DNA from: Gyrodactylus bullatarudis
Taxonomy: Eukaryota > Platyhelminthes > Monogenea > Gyrodactylidea > Gyrodactylidae
Length of the DNA stretch: 50,033 bases
Reading direction: 5' to 3'
NCBI GenBank assembly: GCA_012064415.1
Contig: SSNU01000089.1
Span: 1-50,033 of the forward strand
The translations under genes and the position numbers were made by a program. The notes beneath the pieces are model-generated. The model ran no database searches. It was given only the letters and a program-made list of their open reading frames with translations, and was not told the DNA's origin. Of this stretch, positions 42,177 to 50,033 are shown in pieces (position 1 is the first letter of the stretch; each line of letters begins with the position of its first letter).

Positions 42177-43260
42177 TCATTGATAATTTATAATCTTTCC
42201 TGTACTTTCTATGATTTTCTGTAAACGTCGTGGAATGCACTCAATACATTTGTCCACTGCAGATTTTACTTCAGGAAAACTAGCTAGGCGTTGGACTTTT
42301 TCATTAATATCGTTCGAGGAATCATCACCAGAGACCATGTACCTAAGAATATAATAATAGATTTTCAAATTTTAATGAAATTGATTGTATTTATACTAAC
42401 TAGTATCTCTTCATTATGCCAAAAATATTTTCAATGACATTAATGTCAGGACTATTTGCTGGGAAATCAACAACTCTTATCCTGGATCTGCTTAAACATC
42501 CTCTGACATAAGCCGAGTCGTGCACTGGTGCATGATCCATTAGAACGTATAAATTTTCCCTACGATATCCCTCATAATGACGGATATTCTAGGTCATAAG
42601 ACTTAAGAAAGCTCTACCATTTATATTGCCTGAGGCCGGAGTGAGAGTAATAACTTTGCCATATTTGATGCTCGCGAAAAACATAACTTTCTTTGGAAAT
42701 TTATCCTTTCTTATCGGCTTTGTTTTGTCTAACGTCAAAACTCTTCCCTATCCAGAGTACTTTTGGTTGGATAATGTAACTTCATCAGCATAAATAAGAC
42801 TCATCCAATACTCAAGCGGCTTGTCAACATTTTTCCGGGCAAAATCCAGCATATCTTTCTTGTGCTTGTCTGTTAAGTTTGGTACTGTTCGAGTATTCAC
42901 CTGTTCAATACCAATCCTTGACATTGGTGTGTGAAGAGTTCTAATTTTGTGGAATTCATAACTAAAACTAATTATCAACTTTATTTCATTTGATTTTGTA
43001 AGCTTTGTATAAATAATAACTTTTATATTAGTGTGTGATAAAATAAGCATTCTTTGAGCCACATTATCAGTGAAATCTTTAAACTTTGATAAAAAATAAT
43101 ATTTTACGGATATAGGAGTTCGGATTGTGTGTCTGTCATTCTTAATACGACTAACAGTTTTTATAGACACTCCAGTATGTTGAGCTATCTCTCTCAAAAT
43201 CAAATTAGATTGGAGGAGACTTTGGATAACACGTTTTTCATCTTCATTGATCCTTTTCAT
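42177..43260 (-). pseudogene. Tc1-like transposase interrupted by a 160-bp repeat
   Basis: Starts ATG 43258-43260, MKRINEDEKRVIQSLLQS, with first HTH LREIAQHTGVSIKTVSRI. A ~55-codon stretch encoded by the repeat at 42939-43102 follows. Then come HTPMSRIGIEQVNTR, VPNLTDKHKKDMLDFARKN and IYADEVTLSNQK (DE = first catalytic Asp). VLMDHAPVHDS carries the second Asp and FPANSPDINVIENIFGIMK the third. The C-terminus is FPEVKSAVDKCIECIPRRLQ, ending 42177. In-frame stops lie at 42748-42750 and 42599-42601, with a frame break near 42370-42410. It sits within a lineage B PLE. The right end may be near 43335-43350 (TGTTGGCACTTTTTTG), but no left TIR was found. Confidence 0.85.
42939..43102. repeat. 160-bp repeat, copy 1 (inside Tc1 transposase frame)
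   Basis: CTAATTTTGTGGAATTCATA to GATAAAAAATAATATT is almost identical to 43740-43905 (two or three differences), same orientation. It lies in frame between the helix-turn-helix and the catalytic domain of the Tc1-like transposase, where no family member should have such a segment. No TIR or target duplication. Confidence 0.8.
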
Positions 43261-43388
43261 ATTGTTGTGTTAGATTATAGTGATTTTCACATATTATTAA
43301 AACAAATTACTATTCTATCCTTTATAGTTGTTTAAAAACTGTTGGCACTTTTTTGATTTCAGTGAAAATGATTAAAATTACATTTTAG

Positions 43389-43704
43389 TGGAGTAGGTAA
43401 TGCCGAGCTTCTTCGAAAACATTTGAATTTGTTGGTGAGTCGGAACTCATTTTCAGGATTTGAAGATAAGACGAGTAATTAGTGATAAAGCTTTTATTTC
43501 GCCGGATCTCGAGAGAAACCCCACTCCCTCCCCAATCGCATTCCCAAACCAACCAATAAGAGGATACACTTTTGTTAATTAATTTAATATATAAATCAAG
43601 CCGGTGTAAGAGTCTGGTGAGATCCGGCGAAATAAAAGCTTTATCACTAATTACTCGTCTTATCTTCAAATTCTCAAAATGAGTTCCGACTCACCAACAA
43701 ATTC
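43389..43704. mobile_element. Palindromic PLE-derived insertion with 14-bp target duplications
   Basis: A 316-bp segment is flanked by perfect direct repeats AAATTACATTTTAG (43375-43388 and 43705-43718). Its arms 43424-43507 and 43620-43704 are inverted copies of about 84 bp differing at a few positions. Each arm contains a hammerhead-like motif plus the downstream PLE terminal sequence, pointing outward. The ~110-nt centre is not palindromic. It has no coding capacity. The architecture (two inverted terminal repeats, target duplication) suggests a non-autonomous element mobilised by PLE proteins, here caught as one clean insertion. Confidence 0.75.
43600..43660 (+). ncRNA. Hammerhead-like motif in right arm (core A6 changed)
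   Basis: GCCGG (43600-43604), CTGGTGA (43614-43620; the invariant A6 reads G), GATCCGGC, GAAA (43629-43632), stem III ATAAAAGCTTTAT, cleavage-site C, ACT. The GCCGG/CCGGC (43624-43628) helix is perfect. Probably catalytically weak or dead. The left arm (43483-43520, minus strand) has GAAA and stem III but has lost CTGAAGA. Confidence 0.5.
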
Positions 43705-43739
43705 AAATTACATTTTAGTATTTCAAGTGAAGTTTTCAC

Positions 43740-43905
43740 ACTAATTTTGTGGAATTCATAACTAAAACTAATTATCAACTTTATTTCATTTGATTTTGTA
43801 AGCTTTGTATAAATAATAACTTCTATATTAGTGTGTGATAAAATAAGCATTCTTTGAGCCACATTATCAGTGAAATCTTTAAACTTTGATAAAAAAGAAT
43901 ATTAA
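43740..43905. repeat. 160-bp repeat, copy 2
   Basis: Second copy of 42939-43102, about 800 nt to the right, beyond the palindromic insertion. The minus-strand peptide FLSKFKDFTDNVAQRMLILS is kept in both copies, but flanking codons differ. Confidence 0.8.
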
Positions 43906-43984
43906 GATGTTCTATTTAAATATCGTAGATTAAAGTTTCATAAAAACTCTCCTCAGATATTTTATATGCTTGAAGAAACCATGT

Positions 43985-45050
43985 AGGGACTTACTTTCTG
44001 ATACAACTGTAGTGACGAAATAACAGATCTTATTAGGATATGTTGTATCAATGTTCCTTTGTCATTTCAAAACAGAAAGATGGAATAGCAATGAGATCTC
44101 CTTTAAGTCCTCTTCTAGCAGATATTTTCTTAGGATGGTTAGAACTAAATAAAATTTCTGAAACTATCAATTCTTTTACTGATGTTTACATCAGATATGT
44201 TGATGAAACTTTTATTATAATGAAACCTAATGAAACTGTAGACGATTTCTTTACATAGATGAACTCATTTCATAGTAATATTAAATTTACTATGGAAAGA
44301 GAGTCTAACGGTGTTTTAAGTTTTAAGATGTCAAGTTAACCAGAAGAGAAGATGGATCAATTCTAAGAAATATCTTTAAGAAAAATACTGACAACGGCAA
44401 ATATCTCCATTATGCCTGTTTTAATCCAGTTTCACATAAAGTTGGCTTAGCAATTGGTCTAGGGAAGAGAATACGGAGGATTGCTAGTTCGGAAGAAATA
44501 GAGACGGCGAAGTCTTGTTTAATGGAAAATGGTTATCCAGCCAAATTTGTGGACATGTTCATCAATCAACGTTTAGTTAGATATGAGATTGTCAATACAG
44601 AAGAAGGCGAGATAACAAAAGTTTTCATGAAACTGAACTTTAATGGTTTTAGTAATGATGTTAGGAGAAGACTCAATAATCTTATCGATCAACATTATGA
44701 CAATATACAATTGAAAATTGTAATCAAAACTCAGAGATTGTTCAGTTTAATCCATAGGGATTTACTTGACCCTCAAGAAAATACTCTATTGATTTACAAG
44801 TTTCAGTGTGACTGTGGTGCTTCGTATATAGGGCGTATTACTAGAAAGTTGTCAACAAGATCACCTCAATAAAGACACCGTGGTGACCAGACATCTAAAA
44901 CAGGAAAACCATGCTGCTTCAATTTCTAATTTTTCCATCTTATACAAAAACCCAGGGGATAACAGCACAGATGTGTGAGTAAAGGAGAAAATTTTCACCA
45001 ACATGTATAAACCTAATATGTGTGTTCAAAAGAATTATTCGTTTAATTTT
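43985..45050 (+). pseudogene. Lineage B PLE, RT palm, connector and GIY-YIG endonuclease
   Basis: ITDLIRICCINVPLSFQNRK, then DGIAMRSPLSPLLADIFL (RT motif B) and YIRYVDETFIIM. The catalytic YxDD is YVDE, a lethal change. A TAG at 44257 and a frameshift near 44330 follow, then LTRREDGSILRNIFKKNTDN and HKVGLAIGLGKRIRRIASS. The long frame 44522-44872 has NGFSNDVRRRLNNLIDQHYD and LLIYKFQCDCGASYIGRITR (GIY-YIG). After another shift it reads HLNKDTVVTRHLKQENHAAS to the C-terminus near 45040. It is the continuation of 40504-41520. Confidence 0.88.
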
Positions 45051-45227
45051 CAACTATCGTGGCCTATGTGAGCTTTTTTACCTTTTTCTCTTCACTGTTG
45101 CTATTTATTGAAGAGTTTTTGGTGTTTTTTCAGCTTACATAATATTCCTACTTCCATTCATGACTCTTATAATCTTCAACTTTTACTATTTCTTTGTAAA
45201 TTGTAAATTATTATTTTTCATTTGAAC

Positions 45228-45365
45228 GATAATATTGTCGAACGTCATCAAAAATATTACTATTATTTGGTTCTGAACTCATGATGGAAGGTTAGAGAAA
45301 ACGGACGTATATTATAGTGATTAACGTTATATTTCGCCAGGTCTCTTCAGACTCTACCCTGGTTA
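45228..45365 (-). repeat. Lineage C-type PLE terminal repeat with intact hammerhead-like core
   Basis: The minus strand reads CCAGG (45358-45362), CTGAAGA (45344-45350), GACCTGGC, GAAA, a stem III with one bulge, cleavage-site C and ACT. It then runs to the conserved block ending TTTGATGACGTTCGACAATA at about 45228. The CCAGG/CCTGG helix shows an A-T pair where other copies have G-C. It abuts the 3' end of the lineage B PLE in the opposite orientation. Confidence 0.6.
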
Positions 45366-45424
45366 ACATATAAATACTATCACAATGCGAACCAAATAAT
45401 AGTATTATTTTTCATTCAAATTTA

Positions 45425-45490
45425 AGCTTTTATCATTTTCAAAGAGAGACCACTGATGATCCTTTGGTTCTAAATATATCTTCCTACATA
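45425..45490 (+). repeat. Lineage B PLE terminal block, copy 6
   Basis: TTTTATCATTTTCAAAGAGA, then ACCACTGATGATCCTTTGG, then AAATATATCTTCCTAC. It matches the five other copies and is separated from the lineage B PLE end by the inverted lineage C terminal repeat. Confidence 0.6.
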
Positions 45491-46307
45491 TTTCTTAATT
45501 ATGTATTTAAGTGGATTTTCGGAAGTTTTTGAACATCAACGTTAATCACTCGAACGTAATATGGATTAAATCTGTAAAAGTAATCAATCACTAGGATTTG
45601 CAAGACATTTGAAAAAGAGAAGCCTGAAAAAGAAAAGGGGCAATTGGAAGCGTTGAAAATATCTAATGTATTTCTTTCGTCAATAGAAAAACTTGTTCTC
45701 AGCTCATTATTATTTTTTAAACTCAATTATAGTGTAAAATACTCAGGCCGAGAGATATATAAACGTATAAATTTGATCAAATTAGATTTATTTTGCTCTA
45801 TGACTGAAATAATATTCAAATTAAGTTTAAATTATTATATTTAAAATAAAACCCTGCATCTTACAACTTAAAAAGTTAAATATATCATTTTTAGAAAATT
45901 GAAGCGTAAGATAAAATGTTTAGTTATTTTTCAAATAATTTGAATAATAATGACTTAAAATAACTAAAATTAATTAAAACTATTATTGATGAATTTGAGA
46001 GTTCATGAATTTTACAAAAATTTTATTTTCTCATTAAGGTATAATATTTTATCAAAATTTTCAAAAGATTTTTCGGCAACTGATTCAAAATATTAATGCT
46101 TTCCACAATAACAGGATAAATTGAATACACAATAAATCGCGCCAAATATCCTGTTCTACACTGTATACATGTATTACACGATAGAATATAGTTTTAAACA
46201 AATAAGACTCTAAAATTAAAATATGTACTTTACGTATTAAAATATGAATACGTGAATTTGAAAAATAGTTAGTTTGAATAAATAGTTACCTACCTAGCAA
46301 TGCCAAG
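45491..46307. other. Unassigned AT-rich sequence
   Basis: Nothing recognised. Confidence 0.5.
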
Positions 46308-46790
46308 GAAAAGAACCTCTTCAGTATGGGATCATTTCTCAACTTTAGAAAGTATGTTGAAGTTCTCTAGTTTAAGAAAAAAATTTTTGCAATTATTGCT
46401 TACATCAGTACGAACCGAATAGCGGGTTTGAAGGAATGATAGATCACCTCAAGATACATTCCAATGTAGAATCTGTTGATAGATTTCTTGAAAATCATCA
46501 CCGGAAAAAGGTAACGAATAAATTAATTTTCAGTTAATAAAATTGTCGACAAGCCTCAATGAAACAGAAGATATAAATTGTCTCAAAACAAATAGACATT
46601 TTATTTCCCTTGTTATGAGTGCTTGGGCATGAATGAAAAGAGTATCAAATGCTTTTTTCGATGATGCCTTCTCCAAATCTGTCATTCAATTTTTCACTGG
46701 AATTGATTACCCAAACACCAAACCAAGAGAAAATCATTTCGATTCCTTGTGTGAAATAATATTCAATAATGAAGTAAAATTTATTCTTTA
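46308..46790 (+). pseudogene. hAT transposase N-terminus with BED zinc finger
   Basis: ATG near 46301-46303 (MPRKRTSSVWDHFSTLES) begins a BED finger: W..F, then after a one-base shift CNYCLHQYEPNSGF and MIDHLKIHS supply C-x2-C and H-x3-H. The region NRHFISLVMSAWA, then MKRVSNAFFDDAFSKSV and YPNTKPRENHFDSLC looks like the segment before a hAT core, and the frame ends at TAA 46789. The BED part and the rest become one frame only if 23 nt (GTAACG...TTTTCAG, 46511-46533) are removed. The second half is duplicated, inverted, at 48150-48430. The catalytic domain is absent. Confidence 0.6.
46510..46790 (+). repeat. 281-bp inverted repeat, left arm
   Basis: About 99% identical by eye (one clear difference) to the reverse complement of 48150-48430. 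The spacer is ~1360 nt and contains the candidate promoter and exon. Confidence 0.85.
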
Positions 46791-47046
46791 ATAAATTTTA
46801 GAAACTAAAACTAACAGACGATGAAAATTCCTAAAAGGGGGAGAATTTTCACGCTGTCAAGCCGACAAGAAAAAGAAAAATGTATCCCGCAGTTTGTTGT
46901 ATTTTTACCCCAACTTCCTATACTGCCAACAAATAAACATTTAACTATTATAACATAAAAACACTCATAGAATAAGAATACTAAAAAATAAATCATGTGA
47001 CATTAAAACTCAGATCAAGAAAATGATCCAAAAAATACTCAACGCT
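46791..47046. other. Unassigned sequence upstream of candidate promoter
   Basis: No feature recognised. Confidence 0.4.
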
Positions 47047-47085
47047 GATTGGTCAGACAGTGATCAAACCCCAAATGTATAAATA
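47047..47085 (+). promoter_or_regulatory. Candidate Pol II promoter (CCAAT + TATA)
   Basis: An inverted CCAAT box GATTGG (47047-47052) lies 26 nt upstream of TATAAATA (47078-47085), followed by GCCAGG and, 25-35 nt on, pyrimidine/CA-rich sequence suitable for initiation. Composition 47085-47240 is noticeably richer in C than the surroundings. It precedes the open exon at 47236-47523. Inferred from sequence only. Confidence 0.5.
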
Positions 47086-47235
47086 GCCAGGAAGGAAGAA
47101 ATCGAAAATTCATTTCATTTCATTCATCGCCATCATCATTACACCCAGAACTACAATCACGCTTGTACACACGCACGTCGTCTTTCTTCTCTATTAACCT
47201 TATCCTTGTACATACGCTCAACCTTCAGATTATAA

Positions 47236-47523
47236 AATACACACATTCTTTCTAATTCACACCTGCTTGTAAAACTTCAAAACACAATTGAAAACATTAA
47301 AGAAGATTTTCATTCATTTCTCAATGAAAATCCTCATTTGAAAGCCGCTCTAATTTTAGCTGTTGTCACTGACGGAGCTCCAAGTCTTTCTGCTGATAAG
47401 GCTGAGAAACAACTTTTGGGAGGTTATCATTATGACAATATTGATGATGTTATCAGAATGTTTAGAGATAATCAAATATTATCAGAAGATGTAGAGGATG
47501 TTGATTATCTTCCTGATTTTAGA
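47236..47523 (+). CDS. Candidate host exon (acidic, possibly secreted protein)
   Basis: The frame is open from 47236, without an ATG, to a consensus donor AGA|GTAAGT at 47524. It contains LKAALILAVVTDGAPSLSAD followed by an acidic segment (NIDDVIRMFRDNQ, EDVEDVDYLPDF). The hydrophobic run followed by small residues looks like a signal peptide. The only nearby ATG (47324-47326, MKILI) is in another frame and stops at TGA 47339, one base out of register with it. So either a frameshift disabled the gene, an upstream exon supplies the start, or there is an assembly error. A CCAAT/TATA promoter lies upstream. No family recognised; the TDGAPS string also occurs in some hAT transposases, but no other hAT motif follows. 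Confidence 0.35.
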
Positions 47524-47548
47524 GTAAGTTTTTTCTATTAATGCATTT

Positions 47549-47986
47549 AGAAAATTTTAGAGTCATTTCAAAATTTAATATGGCGAGATTTTTCAATGTT
47601 TTTAAACTTTAAGTTGAAAATCCTTGTTGATTTCAAGGTCTGAAAGGAATCAAACGTTATTTTTTAGGATCACCAACAGACAAAGAAAATATTTATTCTT
47701 ATTCATTTTTTCGCAAAAACACTCCATTCACGTGCAAAAGTCTACTTCATATTTTCGATCATTTTTACTGCTTTGAAATTGATGAACTAGAGTGATCCAA
47801 GATCATTTTAAAGTGACGGGGTTTTTCAAAAAAATGAATAAGAGAAAATATTTTCTTTGTCTAATGATGATCCTGAAAATAACGTATGATTCCTCGCAGA
47901 CCTTGAAATCAACAAAATTCTCAACAAAAATTTTAAAAATCCCGCCATCTCGAATTTGAAAATGTCTCTAAGATTTTCCAAAAAGA
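47549..47986. mobile_element. Foldback (MITE-like) element downstream of the candidate exon
   Basis: Arms 47549-47730 and 47813-47986 are inverted copies of ~175 bp with perhaps 80-85% identity (e.g. TTGATTTCAAGGTCTG and ATGGCG[A/G]GATTTTT in both), spacer ~80 nt. It begins about 25 nt after the GTAAGT donor, so it would lie in the first intron. No coding capacity; ends and target duplication not resolved. A fragment with ATGGCGAGTTTAAATTT at about 20440 may be related. Confidence 0.6.
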
Positions 47987-47987
47987 A

Positions 47988-48014
47988 CAATGTAGAAATT
48001 GCAGTGTTTTTAGA
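47988..48014 (-). mobile_element. SINE 3'-end fragment
   Basis: CAATGTAGAAATTGCAGTGT matches the 3' terminus of the SINE copies at 829 and 6381 in minus-strand sense. Only ~27 nt. Confidence 0.4.
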
Positions 48015-48117
48015 AAAAAAACCTTTCTCAAATCAGTGAAAGTGTACATTTTGATTCAGTTACCAAAATATCAAAAATTTCGATACCTTGATGAGGAAAA
48101 TGAGATTTTTGTAAAAA

Positions 48118-48431
48118 TCATGAATTTTCAAATTCATCGAGAATAGCATAAAGAATAAATTTTACTTCATTATTGAATATTATTTCACACAAGGAATCGA
48201 AATGATTTTCTCTTGGTTTGGTGTTTGGGTAATCAATTCCAGTGAAAAATTGAATGACAGATTTGGAGAAGGCATCATCGAAAAAAGCATTTGATACTCT
48301 TTTCATTCATGCCCAAGCACTCATAACAAGGGAAATAAAATGTCTATTTGTTTTGAGACAATTTATATCTTCTGTTTCATTAAGGCTTGTCGACAATTTT
48401 ATTAACTGAAAATTAATTTATTCGTTACCTT
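48118..48431 (-). pseudogene. hAT N-terminal fragment, inverted duplicate
   Basis: Frame 48306-48118 encodes MKRVSNAFFDDAFSKSV...EVKFILYAILDEFENS. It is identical to the plus-strand copy at 46623-46790 up to KFIL, then extends further. Upstream on the minus strand to 48430 it includes the LVMSAWA segment and stops exactly where the other copy's BED half begins (AAAGGTAACG). Neither copy has a catalytic domain. Confidence 0.6.
48150..48430 (-). repeat. 281-bp inverted repeat, right arm
   Basis: Inverted near-identical copy of 46510-46790. Confidence 0.85.
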
Positions 48432-48549
48432 TAAGAGCGATAATAAACAATATTGAATAACATGGTAAAATCTCAATAAATAGAGAATAAGAATATCAAA
48501 GGGGATAAGTATTTAATTTTTTAGCATCAACACTAATTCAAAGCAAGAT

Positions 48550-48921
48550 AAATGAAGTCTTCTCCTTACTTGCACTTGTAAATCCGAGTATATTGGCCAA
48601 ACCAAAAGACGTCTAGAGGATAGAATCGAAGAGCACCTCTACACTGGCCAAACTGCAGTGAGAGAGCATTTGAGGACACGCAAGGCAGACGTTTCCAACC
48701 AAAACTTTGAAATTATCTATAGACCAACCGGAAACAATGTCCACGCACTGAAAGCAGCCGAAGCCTATCTAATAAACCAAGATAAGCCAAACCTTTGCAT
48801 CCAGAAAACCTTTGTCAAGCCGAAAAAAATAGAACCAATAATCTTTATTTCCTATATGTGTTATAACTATGGCTGCCAAAATGCTATTTTTGCTATTTCT
48901 GATATGTTGCTAGAATTTTAA
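48550..48921 (+). pseudogene. Lineage A PLE GIY-YIG endonuclease fragment
   Basis: The frame reads CTCKSEYIGQTKRRLEDRIE, then EHLYTGQTAVREHL, NQNFEIIYRPTGNN and LKAAEAYLINQDKPN. It aligns throughout with MYIGRTTRRLDDRIDEHLYK...NFEIIYKPSGKN...LKAAEAHLINEKS in 11041-12909. The YIG tyrosine and glycine and the downstream Arg and Glu positions are intact, but the VVY half and all of the RT are missing. The tail diverges after VKPKKIEP, so the C-terminal motif of the other copy is not present. Confidence 0.85.
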
Positions 48922-49045
48922 TCAGATTCATGAAATAAACATTCTAAAGCACTTTGGATGCATATTAACGAAAATAATTTTGCTATTTTTTTTGCTATTC
49001 GAAATCGAATGCTATTTTTTTGCTAAATAATTGCTATTTTTTGGC
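48877..49045 (+). repeat. TTGCTATTTTT-type degenerate repeats
   Basis: TGCTATTT recurs about seven times at irregular 10-40-nt spacing after the lineage A PLE fragment. It may be the simple-repeat 3' end of that PLE; one similar unit (TTTTGCTATTTGATTATC) occurs at 41603-41620. Confidence 0.5.
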
Positions 49046-49249
49046 TTTTTTTTCTAGACTAATCCCTTGTCTCAGATAAAATAAAACAAATAGTTTTATT
49101 CTTGCTTACTATCCCGATGAGATAGTACATTCAATTGATGCTGTTTCTAAGGCGTCTGAATCTTGTAACAAGGCCTAGTCTGAAAGCTTTTGATTGGTCC
49201 TGCAAACATCAAGCTTAGAATATTGTCAATATCATTCATTAAATTTCTG

Positions 49250-50033
49250 TCCAAGCAGTAAGACGCAACACTCTACCCTTTTCAGCTGAATTCAAGCTGA
49301 GTAACGATACAGGTTTCGTATTTTGCAAATTACGTGAGTGTGCATTCAAGGGTACAAAAGAAGATCATATAATCAAACACAGAAGTACAAAAAAGCATCA
49401 AGAATTACTGAATATGAATCTTAGGCAAACCTAGATTGAAGTCCGGAACGATCATCAAGCAAGAGTAATCGCCAATAGATTTATGAAGTCGGGAATTCCT
49501 TTGAATAAACTAAAAGACCCAGCAATCAAAGAAATGTTCTCCGAATTAGGAGTTCAGCTACCAAGTCGAACATTCGCAATGTCATTTCTAGACGTTTTAT
49601 ATGAAGAAGAAATCAATCGACTTAAAACTCTTATGGAACACAAGAAGATTTTTCTCATAGTTGACGAAAGTAGGATCAATAAGAAGAGAATATGCGCGTT
49701 ATGATAGGTGATTTGGAAAAACCTGAAATTACATGTCTGTGAAGTGACTGAAGTTCACGGTAAACTCGATTACTTATTCATTATTGAAACAATAGAAAAA
49801 GTTCTGACTGATATTGGAATTAAATCGGATAATTTTTGCCTTCTTTAAGTGACGCTGCCACCTACATGATTAAGGCACAAAGTAATCTTAAATCAATTTA
49901 CGCAAATTTATTCCACGTTACTTGCTTCGCACATCTTCTACATAATACCTTTATGATGATCAAGAACAAATCTGCTTCGGTTAATGACCTGATTTCATCA
50001 ATCAAGGCAGCTGTAGTTAAGAACGACTCAAGA
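49250..50033 (+). pseudogene. hAT-like transposase (zinc finger and catalytic start), cut by window end
   Basis: The frame FSAEFKLSNDTGFVFCKLRE, then CAFKGTKEDHIIKHRSTKKH (C and H-x4-H-type finger) is interrupted by TAG near 49432. IEVRNDHQARVIANRFMKSG and LPSRTFAMSFLDVLYEEEI follow, then KIFLIVDESRINKKRIC, whose VDES is the position where hAT proteins show a conserved Asp. TGA TAG follow at 49702. KLDYLFIIETIEKVLTDIG precedes a frameshift near 49850, then SDAATYMIKAQSNLKSIYAN, LFHVTCFAHLLHN and VNDLISSIKAAVVKN run to the window end. It belongs to the same group as 22728-23237 but keeps Asp in SDAA. Confidence 0.8.

Noticed and set aside
46511..46533. 23-nt intron (GTAACG...TTTTCAG) between the BED finger and the rest of the hAT frame
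   Set aside because: Removal would restore the frame, but 23 nt is below plausible intron size in animals, and the second copy begins at this very boundary. Rearrangement is likelier.
47338..47541. hAT transposase assignment for the TDGAPS peptide
   Set aside because: TDGAPS occurs in some hAT proteins, but the following residues do not match, and the hydrophobic run before it fits a signal peptide better.
48877..49045. CRISPR-like or tandem satellite array
   Set aside because: The TGCTATTT units are irregularly spaced, with no conserved repeat-spacer pattern.

Overview
This is an AT-rich (roughly 70% A+T) stretch of nuclear genome from a eukaryote, most likely an invertebrate animal. The evidence is the TE spectrum (mariner, Tc1, hAT, piggyBac, MULE and Penelope-like elements), a tRNA-derived SINE, TATA/CCAAT-type promoter sequence and splice-site-like signals. 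I see no operons, ribosome binding sites, rRNA or CRISPR. The species cannot be fixed from the sequence. The window is a graveyard of transposable elements; nearly every recognisable protein is a broken transposase or reverse transcriptase, and there is at most one candidate host exon (47236-47523).

Layout. 0.8-8.4 kb: two SINE copies, a DDE transposon tail, a complete-ended but dead piggyBac (2924-5068, TTAA target duplication) sitting inside the endonuclease end of a Penelope-like element (PLE), a hAT tail, a mariner fragment, and an inverted-repeat PLE terminus carrying a hammerhead-like motif. 9.7-16.4 kb: PLE remnants of three lineages, the best being 11041-12909 (reverse transcriptase plus GIY-YIG), and a mariner with both TIRs (13451-14550) inserted into a PLE 3' end. 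16.4-26.4 kb: mostly unassigned AT-rich sequence with Tc1, hAT and PLE scraps. 26680-28351: a MULE with ~230-bp TIRs and 9-bp target duplications. 29.9-31.1 kb: a KRBA2-like integrase remnant abutting a PLE fragment. 34.5-38.8 kb: nested PLE pieces. 40.3-45.5 kb: a lineage-B PLE split by a Tc1-like transposon and by a 316-bp palindromic PLE-derived insertion with 14-bp target duplications. 46.3-50.0 kb: hAT pieces, a candidate promoter and exon, foldback DNA and a PLE endonuclease fragment.

I use three working names for the PLEs. Lineage A is 11041-12909 and 48550-48921. Lineage B has 'GFSNDVRRR'-type connectors and a terminal block with CTGATGA. Lineage C has a long basic C-terminal tail followed about 110 nt later by a hammerhead-like motif. 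The points most worth pursuing are (1) the hammerhead-like motifs, which keep the catalytic core letters and show compensatory changes in a second helix, and (2) a PCNA-interaction (PIP-box)-like peptide at the C-terminus of the lineage A PLE protein, with weaker versions in lineage C.
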